A stretch of 45,494 nt of DNA. It comes from a virus. This document shows, one piece after another, positions 23,464-30,630 of the stretch. The stretch spans positions 1-45,494 of the IMG/VR virus record IMGVR_UViG_3300028610_002143; one strand, 5' to 3'. Numbering within the stretch: the first letter of the stretch is position 1; the number at the start of each line of letters is the position of its first letter. Below the pieces are notes generated by a model. It did no database searches, had not been told where the DNA came from, and worked only from the letters and a program-made list of their open reading frames with translations. The position numbers were made by a program, and so were the translations under genes.

Positions 23464-23621
23464 TAGCCCTTCTCTCCCCTGCGTTGGTTTCTGGATTTAA
23501 CCTCCCAGTCCTGTTTGTCAAACCCCCACACATCTCCACCGCAATTGGGGCAAGACCTGCAGGTGTCAGCACACATTTTTACTTTACAGTATGGGCATAA
23601 CTTCAACCATTTTTGTGTCAT
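23463..23621 (-). CDS. Zinc-ribbon micro-protein, 52 aa
   Basis: ATG at 23621 is preceded by AAGGAGCAAAGCA. The protein is MTQKWLKLCPYCKVKMCADT followed by CRSCPNCGGDVW, giving a CPxC...CPNC zinc-ribbon pattern, then a basic tail. It ends TAATG, overlapping the next start by one base. It is missed by simple length filters. May bind nucleic acid or a host protein. Similar micro-proteins occur at 25122, 35280, 37576 and others. Confidence 0.75.
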   Translation of the reverse strand: MTQKWLKLCPYCKVKMCADTCRSCPNCGGDVWGFDKQDWEVKSRNQRRGEKG

Positions 23622-23686
23622 TGCTTTGCTCCTTATGGAACCACTATATCGGGTGAGTGTTTTGAATCCACCGCCAGAGCGGTTTG

Positions 23687-25132
23687 CTATTTGAACCCGC
23701 CCCAGCCATCACGGGTCTGGGTGGTTGTCGTGAGAACTGATTCAACTGGTTTCTTAATTATATACGAAAGCACACCGTATTGCAAGGCGTCGTGAGCGTG
23801 GCTATATTCGTTCTTGATGGGGATGTCGCGAAAGCGCTCTTGACCGGCCACTTGCACTCGAGCAAATTGGTAGCCGCCCATAAATCCCTTACGCAGGAAA
23901 GGACAGCAAGTATTGAGGATGAAGCCCGGATTGCCACCAACGGTTTTAGACAAGAAGTCTATAACAGCCTGGCGCCTGGGGATAAGAAGGTTAGTCGGAG
24001 CCTCAACTGTATAGAGCCCCATCTTGTTGAGCTGAGAGATGCAACTCAGATCTGAGTTTGCCTGGTTCGCCTGCATGCCGGCAGGATCGCCCATGCCCGT
24101 GATGTCCATACCGCCAAAAAGGTTGGCTAGTGCCGGCATAACTGTGTTCGCAGCAAACTGCTTGATTCCGCCACGTTCACACATCCATTCGCGCAATACT
24201 CTGAGTTGACCATCAGGGGAGAGCTGCATGGCGACACAAGCCGGGGTGAGCCCAAAATCCCATCCAAGGTGAATAGGTATACCCTTAAAGATGGGGAGGT
24301 CGACTTTAGATCGGTGCATCGCCTCGCTGAACATACCATCATACACGGGTCGCCCATCAAACAGCGCTCCATATTCACCAAGAAGGTAGACCTTAATCCA
24401 TTCAGGATCTTTACCTGCCACCTGTCGGGTGTAGTAAGTGAATCCCAGCTCGAGGTTGTTAACATTCTCCGCCATCGGATTGGCACGAAATCCGCCCTTT
24501 GGGGTTTTGATGAGGGCTCCGGGCTGACGGAAAAACTTCCAGCCATCCGGTCTTTCCGTTTCGGCAATACGATAGTACCAGTGGTCGTTGTCCGGCGGGT
24601 TTGTGTCCATGATAATACCGGACCAATTAAAGCCTCCATCTCGCTTCGAGGGATACCGACCAATGCGTCCAATTGCAGCATCCAGGTGTCGCTTGTTGAT
24701 TTCTCTGACTTCATTAAACCATGCTCCCGTGAGTTCGAGCGACAACAGCTTTCTGTCGTCGCCAGGTTTGTCGAGCGGCAAGAAGAGGATCTCCGCATCT
24801 ATCCTAGTACCGTCTGGCAATGGGACACGGAGAGTTGCGGTTATTTCAGAACCTTCCCTTATGGTGCAAAAGTGCTCGAACCAATCCTTCCAGGTGTTAA
24901 GTGTCGTCTTCTTCAGCTGCTGGTAGGTGTTACGTATGACGGCCCAGCGGCTACGGCGAACTCCGTTCACGGCTATCTGGTTCCTACACTTGAGGAAGAT
25001 CTCCATACAGCACGCTACTGATTTTCCGCTACCGATTGGTCCCATAATGCCGCGCACAAGGCTATTGTCTTGGTGAAAGAGGCGGGCGGTTGGCACGGCG
25101 CGGTAGTTTATACTGATGGGTTCAGGTGACAT
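23687..25132 (-). CDS. terL: Terminase large subunit, 481 aa
   Basis: Packages DNA into the prohead using ATP and cuts the concatemer. Walker A GPIGSGKS at residues about 31-38; a Walker B-like GAWFNEVREI near residue 133; nuclease carboxylates in GWDFGLTP (about 292), GMGDPAG (about 350) and SHAHDALQYG (about 455). The length, 481, is normal. The start ATG overlaps the upstream zinc-binding micro-gene. TerS is 4.7 kb upstream (29872-30480) on the same strand, and the portal is 7 kb downstream, so the packaging genes are split. The subgroup of terminases (pac, cos or T7-like) cannot be set by eye. Confidence 0.92.
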   Translation of the reverse strand: MSPEPISINYRAVPTARLFHQDNSLVRGIMGPIGSGKSVACCMEIFLKCRNQIAVNGVRRSRWAVIRNTYQQLKKTTLNTWKDWFEHFCTIREGSEITATLRVPLPDGTRIDAEILFLPLDKPGDDRKLLSLELTGAWFNEVREINKRHLDAAIGRIGRYPSKRDGGFNWSGIIMDTNPPDNDHWYYRIAETERPDGWKFFRQPGALIKTPKGGFRANPMAENVNNLELGFTYYTRQVAGKDPEWIKVYLLGEYGALFDGRPVYDGMFSEAMHRSKVDLPIFKGIPIHLGWDFGLTPACVAMQLSPDGQLRVLREWMCERGGIKQFAANTVMPALANLFGGMDITGMGDPAGMQANQANSDLSCISQLNKMGLYTVEAPTNLLIPRRQAVIDFLSKTVGGNPGFILNTCCPFLRKGFMGGYQFARVQVAGQERFRDIPIKNEYSHAHDALQYGVLSYIIKKPVESVLTTTTQTRDGWGGFK

Positions 25133-25301
25133 CGCCCTCCCTTATTGTCATGTCTATCTCGATAAACACCTTCGCGCACCACGGACAACTGATGGGCCTT
25201 AAGTTGGACGCCATCTCGAAAGATTTGTCGCAGTCTATACAGGTGTATTTGTACATAACGTCAACAAGTGTTGCTTTGTTGGTGGTTCTTTCTTCAGGCA
25301 T
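25122..25301 (-). CDS. Zinc-ribbon micro-protein, 59 aa
   Basis: ATG at 25301 opens MPEERTTNKATLVDVMYKYT, followed by CIDCDKSF and CPWC (Cys pairs near residues 21/24 and 39/42), an FYVE/zinc-ribbon-like spacing. The stop overlaps the TerL start by 11 bases. Together with 23463-23621 it flanks TerL with two zinc micro-proteins. Function unknown; nucleic-acid binding possible. Confidence 0.7.
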   Translation of the reverse strand: MPEERTTNKATLVDVMYKYTCIDCDKSFEMASNLRPISCPWCAKVFIEIDMTIREGDVT

Positions 25302-25304
25302 AAA

Positions 25305-25643
25305 TTACACCTTATCTCCCAGGCTAGGCACAGGGCAAGACTCCGTCATCCAAGGACAGAGGTGGACCTTTATGCCATACATTACGATCCCTGTGTTCAC
25401 GTAACAGCCCACAGGCAGGTCGTCGTGAATTCCCATCTCATCCAAAATATCATGTCCAACAAGGAAGTGGGCAAACTGTGGGAACGAAGACAGGTGCGCG
25501 TAACTATCAAGACGGTCCATCAATATCGGCACGTCGATTTCAATTATCTTTATGTCGGCGTCGACACAAGAAACTGGCAAAGTCTCGACAATGCCGCCCG
25601 TTCCTGGTATCTTGACGAAGATTTCAACCTTGTCTCCTATCAT
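25305..25643 (-). CDS. Small hypothetical protein, 112 aa
   Basis: ATG overlaps the previous stop (ATGA, 25640-25643). Beta-rich start (MIGDKVEIFVKIPGTGGIVE), then FLVGHDILDEMGIHDDLPVG and a CPW segment. Looks like a small soluble enzyme or regulator fold, but no motif is recognised. Confidence 0.65.
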   Translation of the reverse strand: MIGDKVEIFVKIPGTGGIVETLPVSCVDADIKIIEIDVPILMDRLDSYAHLSSFPQFAHFLVGHDILDEMGIHDDLPVGCYVNTGIVMYGIKVHLCPWMTESCPVPSLGDKV

Positions 25644-25819
25644 CCCTTCTTCCTCTTCGGCGCAGGGAAGATTTTCCCCGCCTCTGCCTTCTCGTGGTCA
25701 GTCTCGTAGCATTTGAGGCACTGGTGCGTCTGCGACATAAGGACGCCTCTGTCGAAGCTCTGGTGGGTTACGCTTGCTATTTCTCCGCAGGCGCATAGGT
25801 CTGGTGAATTGTCTACCAT
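25640..25819 (-). CDS. Zinc-finger micro-protein, 59 aa
   Basis: Start placed at ATG 25819 overlapping the stop of the upstream gene (25813-25815); an earlier in-frame start near 25936 lies inside that gene. Contains DLCACGEIAS and QCLKCYETDHEKA, two Cys pairs suitable for one zinc, and a basic C-terminus (PAPKRKKG). Its downstream gene is coupled by ATGA. Confidence 0.65.
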   Translation of the reverse strand: MVDNSPDLCACGEIASVTHQSFDRGVLMSQTHQCLKCYETDHEKAEAGKIFPAPKRKKG

Positions 25820-26325
25820 TGAAGACACCTGTATCCTTCCCGAACGCAGGCGCCCGAATGTATACATTTGTCTTTCAGATCGCAGGCATCCTTCTTCGAA
25901 CAGAGGCGAACCTCTATTCGACAGCAGGCCGCACACTGGTATCTCGACCAGTCAGGCTCTTCGTTGCCACTGGCAAAGCTTTCTCGGAGGACTACCGCCC
26001 GGGCACCGCACTGGCATTTATGGTCTCGCGGGCGGATGATGTCTCCGTTCCTGTCGAGGCAGTTCGCCTCATATTCCTTCTCTTTATAAACTTTTGCGAT
26101 GATTTCCCTAGACATCTCTTCGTCGGAAGCTCTTGCTTTCCCGTCGATGAATTCACATCCACGAATAGTGACTACGTTGCTTATCCAGTATGCAGACTCT
26201 CTGCTGATGTCAACGAACTGCAAGATCTCATCGGACATCTCTTCGAACGTGTCGGCGTACTTTTTCCCTGAGCGTCTGGAGAGGATACCCCATAGTTGTT
26301 TCTTGAGCTGATTGTTTGTTCTCAT
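25813..26325 (-). CDS. Cysteine-rich hypothetical protein, 170 aa
   Basis: ATG after GGGGGAT, overlapping the upstream stop. Helical start with SRRSGKKYADTFEEMSDEIL; from residue 100 a Cys-rich module (CQCGARAV, QCAACCRIEV, CSKKDACDLKDKCIHSGACV, YRCLQW). Several zinc sites are likely. It belongs to the series of metal-binding small proteins of this block. No family recognised. Confidence 0.7.
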   Translation of the reverse strand: MRTNNQLKKQLWGILSRRSGKKYADTFEEMSDEILQFVDISRESAYWISNVVTIRGCEFIDGKARASDEEMSREIIAKVYKEKEYEANCLDRNGDIIRPRDHKCQCGARAVVLRESFASGNEEPDWSRYQCAACCRIEVRLCSKKDACDLKDKCIHSGACVREGYRCLQW

Positions 26326-27884
26326 TCGGAATCCCCCTGCGCCATGACCTTCTCCGTAATGTTTTTGGCCAGGTCGCTATCGTCGTGGCTTTTCGCTCCA
26401 CCAACCGTGTAGACCAGGCAGTTGCAGACGAGGTTTTTGGCAACCGGTTCAGTGAGTTTGACGAACTCCATGATTTTTTTTATTAGCTGGTCGGCGGTTG
26501 CGCTGTATAGTTGGCCGTGAGAATTGGACAGAATCTCTGCCAGCTCTTTTTCGAGGTGGCGGCGGGTCCAGGCGTCACGGATTTCTTGCGGGAGAGGACT
26601 GCCGAAGCCAGCAACCTGCTTCATGGCCTTGCGGTACGCATCAATAATTTGGCCGAACTCGCTGCTCCCCATCGGCAGGAGTATGTTCCATACCCCGGGT
26701 GAGTTTTCTCGGCAGACGACATCTGAAGAGCTGGCGGCATCAAAGTCGTACCAGAAGTTCAAAATAGGATCATTGCGTAAATCTCTCTTGAACTGGTAGT
26801 TCGCGAAATCCATGCTGGTTTTTTCCAGAAGCCTCGCTTCTCCCGGGTATTTTTTACCCCAAGCTTCTGATATTTCCTTTGGGATGGTCGTCATCGGGAC
26901 GTCTAGCAGGTCAATTATCCTCTTGAGGTGGTCTTGCACCTTACTCCAGTCGGGCGTGTCGAGAGGGAGCCACGCATCTTTGCCGAAGGCTAGTCCCCGA
27001 AGGTCCATGACGACAGGCTCGCCGCCAGGTTCTTTGTCCATGTCGAAATAGAGTCTCAGTACGCCGTCGATTCCGTCCTCCTTTTGGTACGACATGACAT
27101 AATCCGGTGTGGGGTGGTTCTCTTCATCCATTGTTTTATGGATGGCCTTCCAGGCGTCGATGTATGCCTGCGACAAGTGGGTCGAGACGCTTTTACACTC
27201 CATTCCGAGCGTGGCCCCAAGCGAAGCGAAGAGGGAGTCGAGTACTTTTTCACACTTACAGTTCAGTGGCAGGTGGATGTGGTAGGTGTAGAAGAGGCTG
27301 TTGCATCCTCTAACATATTTCCTTGATCCGCCCCGCTTTACCCTCTCCTCAGTGCCGGTCACCTCTTTATACCAATGGTGAGTTGAAAGCTCATTTGTGA
27401 AGTAGAGCTTCACAATGTGAAGCTCGCGGGTTGCGCTGTCGCGCTGCGTCATCGACCAATCGGGTGTAGAACGAGGGTTGTCTCGGCGGTAGGCGGACCA
27501 CTCTTGGTCGATGTAGTCCAGAGCTGCCTGCTGCTGGGCTGTTTTTTCTCTCCGTGCCTCGTCGTGCTCTTTCCAAATGCGCGTGAACTCTTCGATGTTT
27601 TCGCGAATGGTATCGGCCAGAATTCTGGCATGATCCTCGGCCATATGTTTCATATCTGGCAGCAAGGCATTACTGAGGCATTGTGTGACGCCACCGATAT
27701 ACTCGCTCAAAGTCTGGTCGGTACCTAGATGAATCACAGAGGTATAGCGATGCGGATAGGCGTACAGGTGGGGAGCCGTTCCGGTTTTTACATGTGATCT
27801 GCCGCCGCAAAGCGAACAAATCTCTACGCATAGGTGGGCGTAGCGGTCTGCGGCATTTATTTTCTTAATCGTTACTGTTGCCAT
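26322..27884 (-). CDS. Large hypothetical protein, about 520 aa
   Basis: Start placed at ATG 27884 (11 bases after GGAG); ATG 27893 is three codons upstream but too close to the site. The protein is soluble, mixed alpha/beta, with charged helices around residues 100-160 and a repeated motif TP(D)WS or PDYV in different places (STPDWSMTQRDSA; DTPDWSKVQDHL; PTPDYVMSYQ), suggesting two or three diverged copies of one domain of about 130 residues. No catalytic motif was found. It is the largest unannotated protein of the middle block. It overlaps the gene on each side. Confidence 0.6.
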   Translation of the reverse strand: MATVTIKKINAADRYAHLCVEICSLCGGRSHVKTGTAPHLYAYPHRYTSVIHLGTDQTLSEYIGGVTQCLSNALLPDMKHMAEDHARILADTIRENIEEFTRIWKEHDEARREKTAQQQAALDYIDQEWSAYRRDNPRSTPDWSMTQRDSATRELHIVKLYFTNELSTHHWYKEVTGTEERVKRGGSRKYVRGCNSLFYTYHIHLPLNCKCEKVLDSLFASLGATLGMECKSVSTHLSQAYIDAWKAIHKTMDEENHPTPDYVMSYQKEDGIDGVLRLYFDMDKEPGGEPVVMDLRGLAFGKDAWLPLDTPDWSKVQDHLKRIIDLLDVPMTTIPKEISEAWGKKYPGEARLLEKTSMDFANYQFKRDLRNDPILNFWYDFDAASSSDVVCRENSPGVWNILLPMGSSEFGQIIDAYRKAMKQVAGFGSPLPQEIRDAWTRRHLEKELAEILSNSHGQLYSATADQLIKKIMEFVKLTEPVAKNLVCNCLVYTVGGAKSHDDSDLAKNITEKVMAQGDSE

Positions 27885-28194
27885 TAGTTTCATTGCTCCT
27901 TTGGTTGCGGGGTTCGTATTTTCCTGATGCAAGCATATTAAAGAACTCTCCAATTGAGAGTAGCTCGGTTGGTGCCTTTTTCACCGCGCAGACCATCAGG
28001 TCAGGGCGCGGGGCAACCATCACACTTGTGTGAATAGCGTCGAAGGTGTTCACGTCGACTACCTGGCTGTGCGGATGAACGCGCGCAGCTTTTACGTGCG
28101 CTGGGTATGATGGGTCGCCCAGTATCAGATAGAGGTGTGGTTCCAATTCGAAGAAGTCGCCCGTGTCGAGTGTTTGGAGTTTTACTTTGGTCAT
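27865..28194 (-). CDS. Small protein of the 'xxGDxFxF' type, 109 aa
   Basis: ATG overlaps the previous gene by ATGA and follows GGGAGGG. The N-terminus LQTLDTGDFFELEPHLYLIL resembles the module 'L.x.GD.F.F' also seen at the ends of 28811-29251 and 44098-44607 and throughout 34262-34474. The last part contains KAPTELLSIGEFFNML. Probably a small domain repeated in this phage; role unknown. Confidence 0.6.
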   Translation of the reverse strand: MTKVKLQTLDTGDFFELEPHLYLILGDPSYPAHVKAARVHPHSQVVDVNTFDAIHTSVMVAPRPDLMVCAVKKAPTELLSIGEFFNMLASGKYEPRNQRSNETNGNSND

Positions 28195-28289
28195 CTAGTG
28201 GCCCTCCCTATCATGAAGCCGGCCAACAAGCCGGACATAAAGGCAGCGGCGATGGCGGCTAGTGCTTGAGCTAGTGCTGGATTGTTCAT
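28191..28289 (-). CDS. Tiny membrane peptide, 32 aa
   Basis: ATG at 28289 follows AGGA nine bases ahead and overlaps the stop region of the preceding peptide gene. The sequence starts MNNPALAQALAAIAAAFMSG and continues LLAGFMIGRATR: one uninterrupted hydrophobic helix with a C-terminal Arg pair. Its last base triplet overlaps the next start (ATGA). Could be a small membrane regulator or part of a lysis/holin pair; no proof. Confidence 0.6.
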   Translation of the reverse strand: MNNPALAQALAAIAAAFMSGLLAGFMIGRATR

Positions 28290-28291
28290 GC

Positions 28292-28447
28292 TTACAATCC
28301 TATTACGCAGTCGCCGACCGCGTGTATACCGCCGCCAAAGAGTATGTGGGCAGTGATGTCAACGCAGATAACCGTTACTACAATTAAAAGCGCGGAGACC
28401 ATGATGGTCGCCAGTGTTCCTAATATTACGTTTGCAATTTCTTCCAT
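28292..28447 (-). CDS. Small membrane peptide, 51 aa
   Basis: ATG at 28447 after GGGAGCGGAAAG; an earlier in-frame start at 28513 has no ribosome site. Contains MEEIANVILGTLATIMVSAL followed by LIVVTVICVDITAHILFG, one long transmembrane segment, and a glycine-rich end. It is followed two bases later by the 32-residue membrane peptide. The pair lies behind its own promoter and structured leader, suggesting controlled expression of a membrane-acting function. Confidence 0.65.
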   Translation of the reverse strand: MEEIANVILGTLATIMVSALLIVVTVICVDITAHILFGGGIHAVGDCVIGL

Positions 28448-28449
28448 CT

Positions 28450-28600
28450 TTCCGCTCCCTTCGAGAAGGTTTTGAAAGTTTTCTGGCTTGCTATTTCCCT
28501 CTACGGCTATCATGCCGAGCGGCACCCAGGGCTGACCCTGGCGTACCAGGGCTCCAGCTCCCTCCTAACCCGAAGCAGGCCAACACGGGTGGGTTGATAA
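28450..28600 (-). ncRNA. Structured leader before the small membrane genes
   Basis: Downstream of the promoter at 28605-28633 the transcript contains CCCTGG-tacg-CCAGGG (tight hairpin), a CCCTGGG repeat, and AACCC/CGGGTT pairing around a 20-base interval. The leader is about 150 nt, much longer than needed, with a GGAGGGAG inside. It may act as a translational or processing element. Confidence 0.4.
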
Positions 28601-28604
28601 AGGT

Positions 28605-28633
28605 ACTGTACCACAAATGGTGACGGATGTCAA
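28605..28633 (-). promoter_or_regulatory. Sigma70-like promoter
   Basis: Minus strand TTGACA (28628-28633), spacer 17, TACAGT (28605-28610). Spacer ends CACCATTTGTGG, close to the one at 17034. It lies just after the stop of the 28637-28807 gene. Confidence 0.8.
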
Positions 28634-28636
28634 GGG

Positions 28637-28807
28637 TTATGAATCGTCTAGCCATTCGTCATACCCCTCTTTTACTTCGTATGACCATTCGTCCTCGTCG
28701 CCATCGAGTCTATCCAGGCCGGCACCGTGGATGCCTGTTGCTACTTCCAGCAGTTTTGTTTCGATGTCGGAATCGTCGTCTGCGTAGATTGTTAGTACGA
28801 ATTTCAT
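28637..28807 (-). CDS. Small acidic protein, 56 aa
   Basis: ATG at 28807, six bases after GGAG. MKFVLTIYADDDSDIETKLL begins the protein, then VATGIHGAGLDRLDGDEDEW and YDEWLDDS. Beta-alpha look with a very acidic end. It starts just after the stop of the 28811-29251 gene and runs to a promoter. No family recognised. Confidence 0.65.
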   Translation of the reverse strand: MKFVLTIYADDDSDIETKLLEVATGIHGAGLDRLDGDEDEWSYEVKEGYDEWLDDS

Positions 28808-28810
28808 TTG

Positions 28811-29251
28811 TTACTCCTCTGCTCGCTCGGTGAAGTGAGGGATGATTTCGACTTCTAGATCAGAAACTGGCATCATCAACCTTCCTTCTCGCGTTACTGC
28901 GGAACAGCCGGCACCCTCTGTTTTCTCTATCCTCATGCGCTCTTCGCCCTTTACGCCACCTGAGAGATACCTGTACATCTGGCCAAGTTTAACGTCGCGG
29001 AAGGTGAGCTTTGGTTTCGGAAGAGGGAGGGCTCTGATGCGCTCGCTCTTACCCTCGAACCTGTCGCTAAAGAAAGTGAATGGTACTACTGAGCCCAGAC
29101 CATTGTGAAACGCCTCCACGTGGTCGTCATAGGTTCCAGGCATAAACTTTGCGGCTATTGTGAATGCTTGCATCGTCCTGGCTACCTCTAGCGGCATTTC
29201 TACTACGACCATCGTTTCTTCTGTTTTGAGTGTTGCTGTTACTTCGCTCAT
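28811..29251 (-). CDS. Hypothetical protein, paralogue of the 44098-44607 gene, 146 aa
   Basis: ATG after AAAGGAGCAAAAGAA. Shares with 44098-44607: (V/L)xxMPxxVAxT, PGTYDDHVEAFHNGLGSVV against GTFDEYAEPVYEALDAVL, FEGKSERIRALPLPKP against FSEKWLRAKPLPPE, and a C-terminal 'vxLGxMYR(Y)' module. It is the first gene after the promoter at 29441-29469. Function unknown; the duplication suggests adaptation to two hosts or stages. Confidence 0.75.
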   Translation of the reverse strand: MSEVTATLKTEETMVVVEMPLEVARTMQAFTIAAKFMPGTYDDHVEAFHNGLGSVVPFTFFSDRFEGKSERIRALPLPKPKLTFRDVKLGQMYRYLSGGVKGEERMRIEKTEGAGCSAVTREGRLMMPVSDLEVEIIPHFTERAEE

Positions 29252-29287
29252 TTCTTTTGCTCCTTTTGGGTTGAGAATTATTTTTAA

Positions 29288-29437
29288 TCACCTGGTGGCG
29301 GGGCTTGATACCCGCTCAGTATGCATCCTGCTCGGCAACATCATGACGACCCGCTCCGCCTTGGGCAGGTATCCTGCTGCGTCTTGCGGTAGCCATGGTA
29401 ATAACCGGGCGTTTCCTTCAACGCCGCACCAGGTGAA
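29288..29437 (-). ncRNA. Structured leader upstream of 28811-29251
   Basis: TCACCTGGTG (complement of 29428-29437) and CACCAGGTGA (complement of 29288-29297) are complementary 10-mers, extended by GGCG/CGCC with one bulge, closing about 140 nt. Inside are repeated GCAGGATACCTG-type stretches and a possible 26-codon leader peptide (ATG GCT ACC ... TAC TGA). The arrangement of promoter, long closed leader and gene resembles the portal leader, although the sequence is different. Confidence 0.45.
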
Positions 29438-29440
29438 GAT

Positions 29441-29469
29441 ACTGTAGCACAAATTGGCGAAGATGTCAA
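29441..29469 (-). promoter_or_regulatory. Sigma70-like promoter
   Basis: Minus strand TTGACA (29464-29469), spacer 17, TACAGT (29441-29446). The spacer ends AATTTGTGC. It slightly overlaps the stop of the 29466-29726 gene. Confidence 0.8.
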
Positions 29470-29726
29470 GGAGTTATTTTGTGGTTACGTGCCTCAAGGG
29501 CGTCGCCGGGAGTTCTAAATATATTTTTAGATCCGTTGAGGATTACTATAATACCGGCGGCCTCGTTAATCAGCGTGTAGTACACCCGCCACTCTGTGGC
29601 TCTTTGCATCCCATCTCGGCTCGACTCTATAGAGACCTTGTCGATAACTCTTTCGGCTATCTCGTCAGTTCTGTCAGTCCAGACTGTTTCACCGGCTTTG
29701 AACTCTGGTGTTGGAATATTGTTCAT
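29466..29726 (-). CDS. Small beta-rich protein, 86 aa
   Basis: ATG after AAAGGAGCAAACT. Reads MNNIPTPEFKAGETVWTDRT, then WRVYYTLINEAAGIIVILNG and a basic end (LEARNHKITP). The F-x-A-G-E-T-V-W start resembles the small 'xGDxVxF' modules seen elsewhere in this phage. Has its own promoter at 29750-29778. Function unknown. Confidence 0.7.
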   Translation of the reverse strand: MNNIPTPEFKAGETVWTDRTDEIAERVIDKVSIESSRDGMQRATEWRVYYTLINEAAGIIVILNGSKNIFRTPGDALEARNHKITP

Positions 29727-29749
29727 AGTTTGCTCCTTTGTTTTTCTAT

Positions 29750-29778
29750 ACCATACACGAAAGCGGTAGTGATGTCAA
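29750..29778 (-). promoter_or_regulatory. Sigma70-like promoter
   Basis: Minus strand TTGACA (29773-29778), spacer 17, TATGGT (29750-29755). The leader to the next gene is short and ends AAAGGAGCAAACT. The stretch 29779-29871 between it and TerS contains no supported gene. Confidence 0.75.
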
Positions 29779-29871
29779 GTGCTTTCTTCGTGCATTACCA
29801 TGCTATAACCCTCATACAGTGCTTTTCCTCATGGTTTCTGAAATTTTTACGAGGAATAGGTATATACGATC

Positions 29872-30480
29872 TCAACCACCCCGGGTGGGGTCTTCTCCAG
29901 CAGGGGGCTCCCTCGTCTCTCCGTAACTGAATGCCCGCTTCGCGGTCACGGGTGGCGGCAACTCCGGCGGCAGTTCAATGACCTCTTCGCGTATCGTGTC
30001 GCCTAAGTCTATATTGACCGTGACTGCTGCCGTGTTGACGGCCTCACTGAACATGCCGAGATGTTTGCCCATAGCGTCTAAGGCTTTGAGCCGGTCGAAC
30101 AGTTCGATCTTGAATGAGCCGTCCTTCTTGGTGTTGATACTCTTGATAGCGGCACGCTCCTGAGGCGTGAGGCTGTTCAACTGTTTGAGTGTGATAGTAC
30201 CATCCTGTGACTGGTCAAGGATGTCAGGTAGTGTGGTACGTATAATACCGCAATACTCAGATACCACATGAGCTAGCTCCATGCGGTTTGCCTCCATGAG
30301 AGCGTCAGCGCGAAGTTTCAAGTGATAGGCCACGGGTGGGCGAACAAACACCTTTCCGCAGTTGATGGCGTTCACCTGGCGCCCCTTGTCCTGGTAGACG
30401 CGCGCATAGGATTCGGCCTTGCTGCCGGTGAGCTCGTATGCGTCGATGAGAGCGATTTCTTTCTTGTTTAATTTTCGCAA
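29872..30480 (-). CDS. terS: Putative terminase small subunit, 202 aa
   Basis: TTG start, nine bases after AGAGGAG. It has the TerS pattern: an N-terminal DNA-recognition helical region (IALIDAYELTGSKAESYARVY; NCGKVFVRPPVAYHLKLRAD), then a central helix with IRTTLPDILDQ, the repeat SLTQPQE-like TPQERAAIKS, and ELFDRLKALDAMGKHLGMF near residue 140, the usual TerS end motif, with a proline-rich tail. It is separated from TerL by 4.7 kb. It lies beside the divergent control region, as the first leftward gene. Confidence 0.75.
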   Translation of the reverse strand: MRKLNKKEIALIDAYELTGSKAESYARVYQDKGRQVNAINCGKVFVRPPVAYHLKLRADALMEANRMELAHVVSEYCGIIRTTLPDILDQSQDGTITLKQLNSLTPQERAAIKSINTKKDGSFKIELFDRLKALDAMGKHLGMFSEAVNTAAVTVNIDLGDTIREEVIELPPELPPPVTAKRAFSYGETREPPAGEDPTRGG

Positions 30481-30511
30481 TGTAAAAAACTCCTCTTTAC
30501 GTTTTGTATAG

Positions 30512-30541
30512 ATTGTAACACTTATTGTATATAAATGTCAA
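30512..30541 (-). promoter_or_regulatory. Sigma70-like promoter for TerS
   Basis: Minus strand TTGACA (30536-30541), spacer 18, TACAAT (30512-30517), close to consensus, at the edge of the dyad-rich region. Confidence 0.7.
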
Positions 30542-30544
30542 ATT

Positions 30545-30630
30545 CCTAGTGTTTCAAAATGAAACACTAGGCGTATATCGCAAAATGCCGATATACACAA
30601 ATATTGTCACTAAGTGACAAAGATTGTCAC
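30545..30630. promoter_or_regulatory. Divergent control region: three stacked dyads
   Basis: Dyad 1: CCTAGTGTTTCA (30545-30556)/TGAAACACTAGG (30560-30571), 12 bp with a 3-base centre. Dyad 2: GTATATCG (30573-30580)/CGATATAC (30589-30596). Dyad 3: TTGTCAC (30604-30610)/GTGACAA (30614-30620) with a third TTGTCAC at 30624-30630. All lie between leftward TerS and the rightward small-gene arm, so a repressor or activator binding here could switch both. No clear plus-strand promoter is seen; a rightward promoter may lie near 30690-30740. The region 30481-30767 has no other gene. Confidence 0.6.

Noticed and set aside
24127-25021. Frames in other phases and on the opposite strand within TerL (223 and 271 codons)
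   Set aside because: Embedded in TerL, which carries all expected motifs; no separate start signals.
30545-30571. Intrinsic terminator between TerS and the plus arm
   Set aside because: The 12-bp dyad is upstream of both gene sets and lacks a following T-run, so an operator is more likely.
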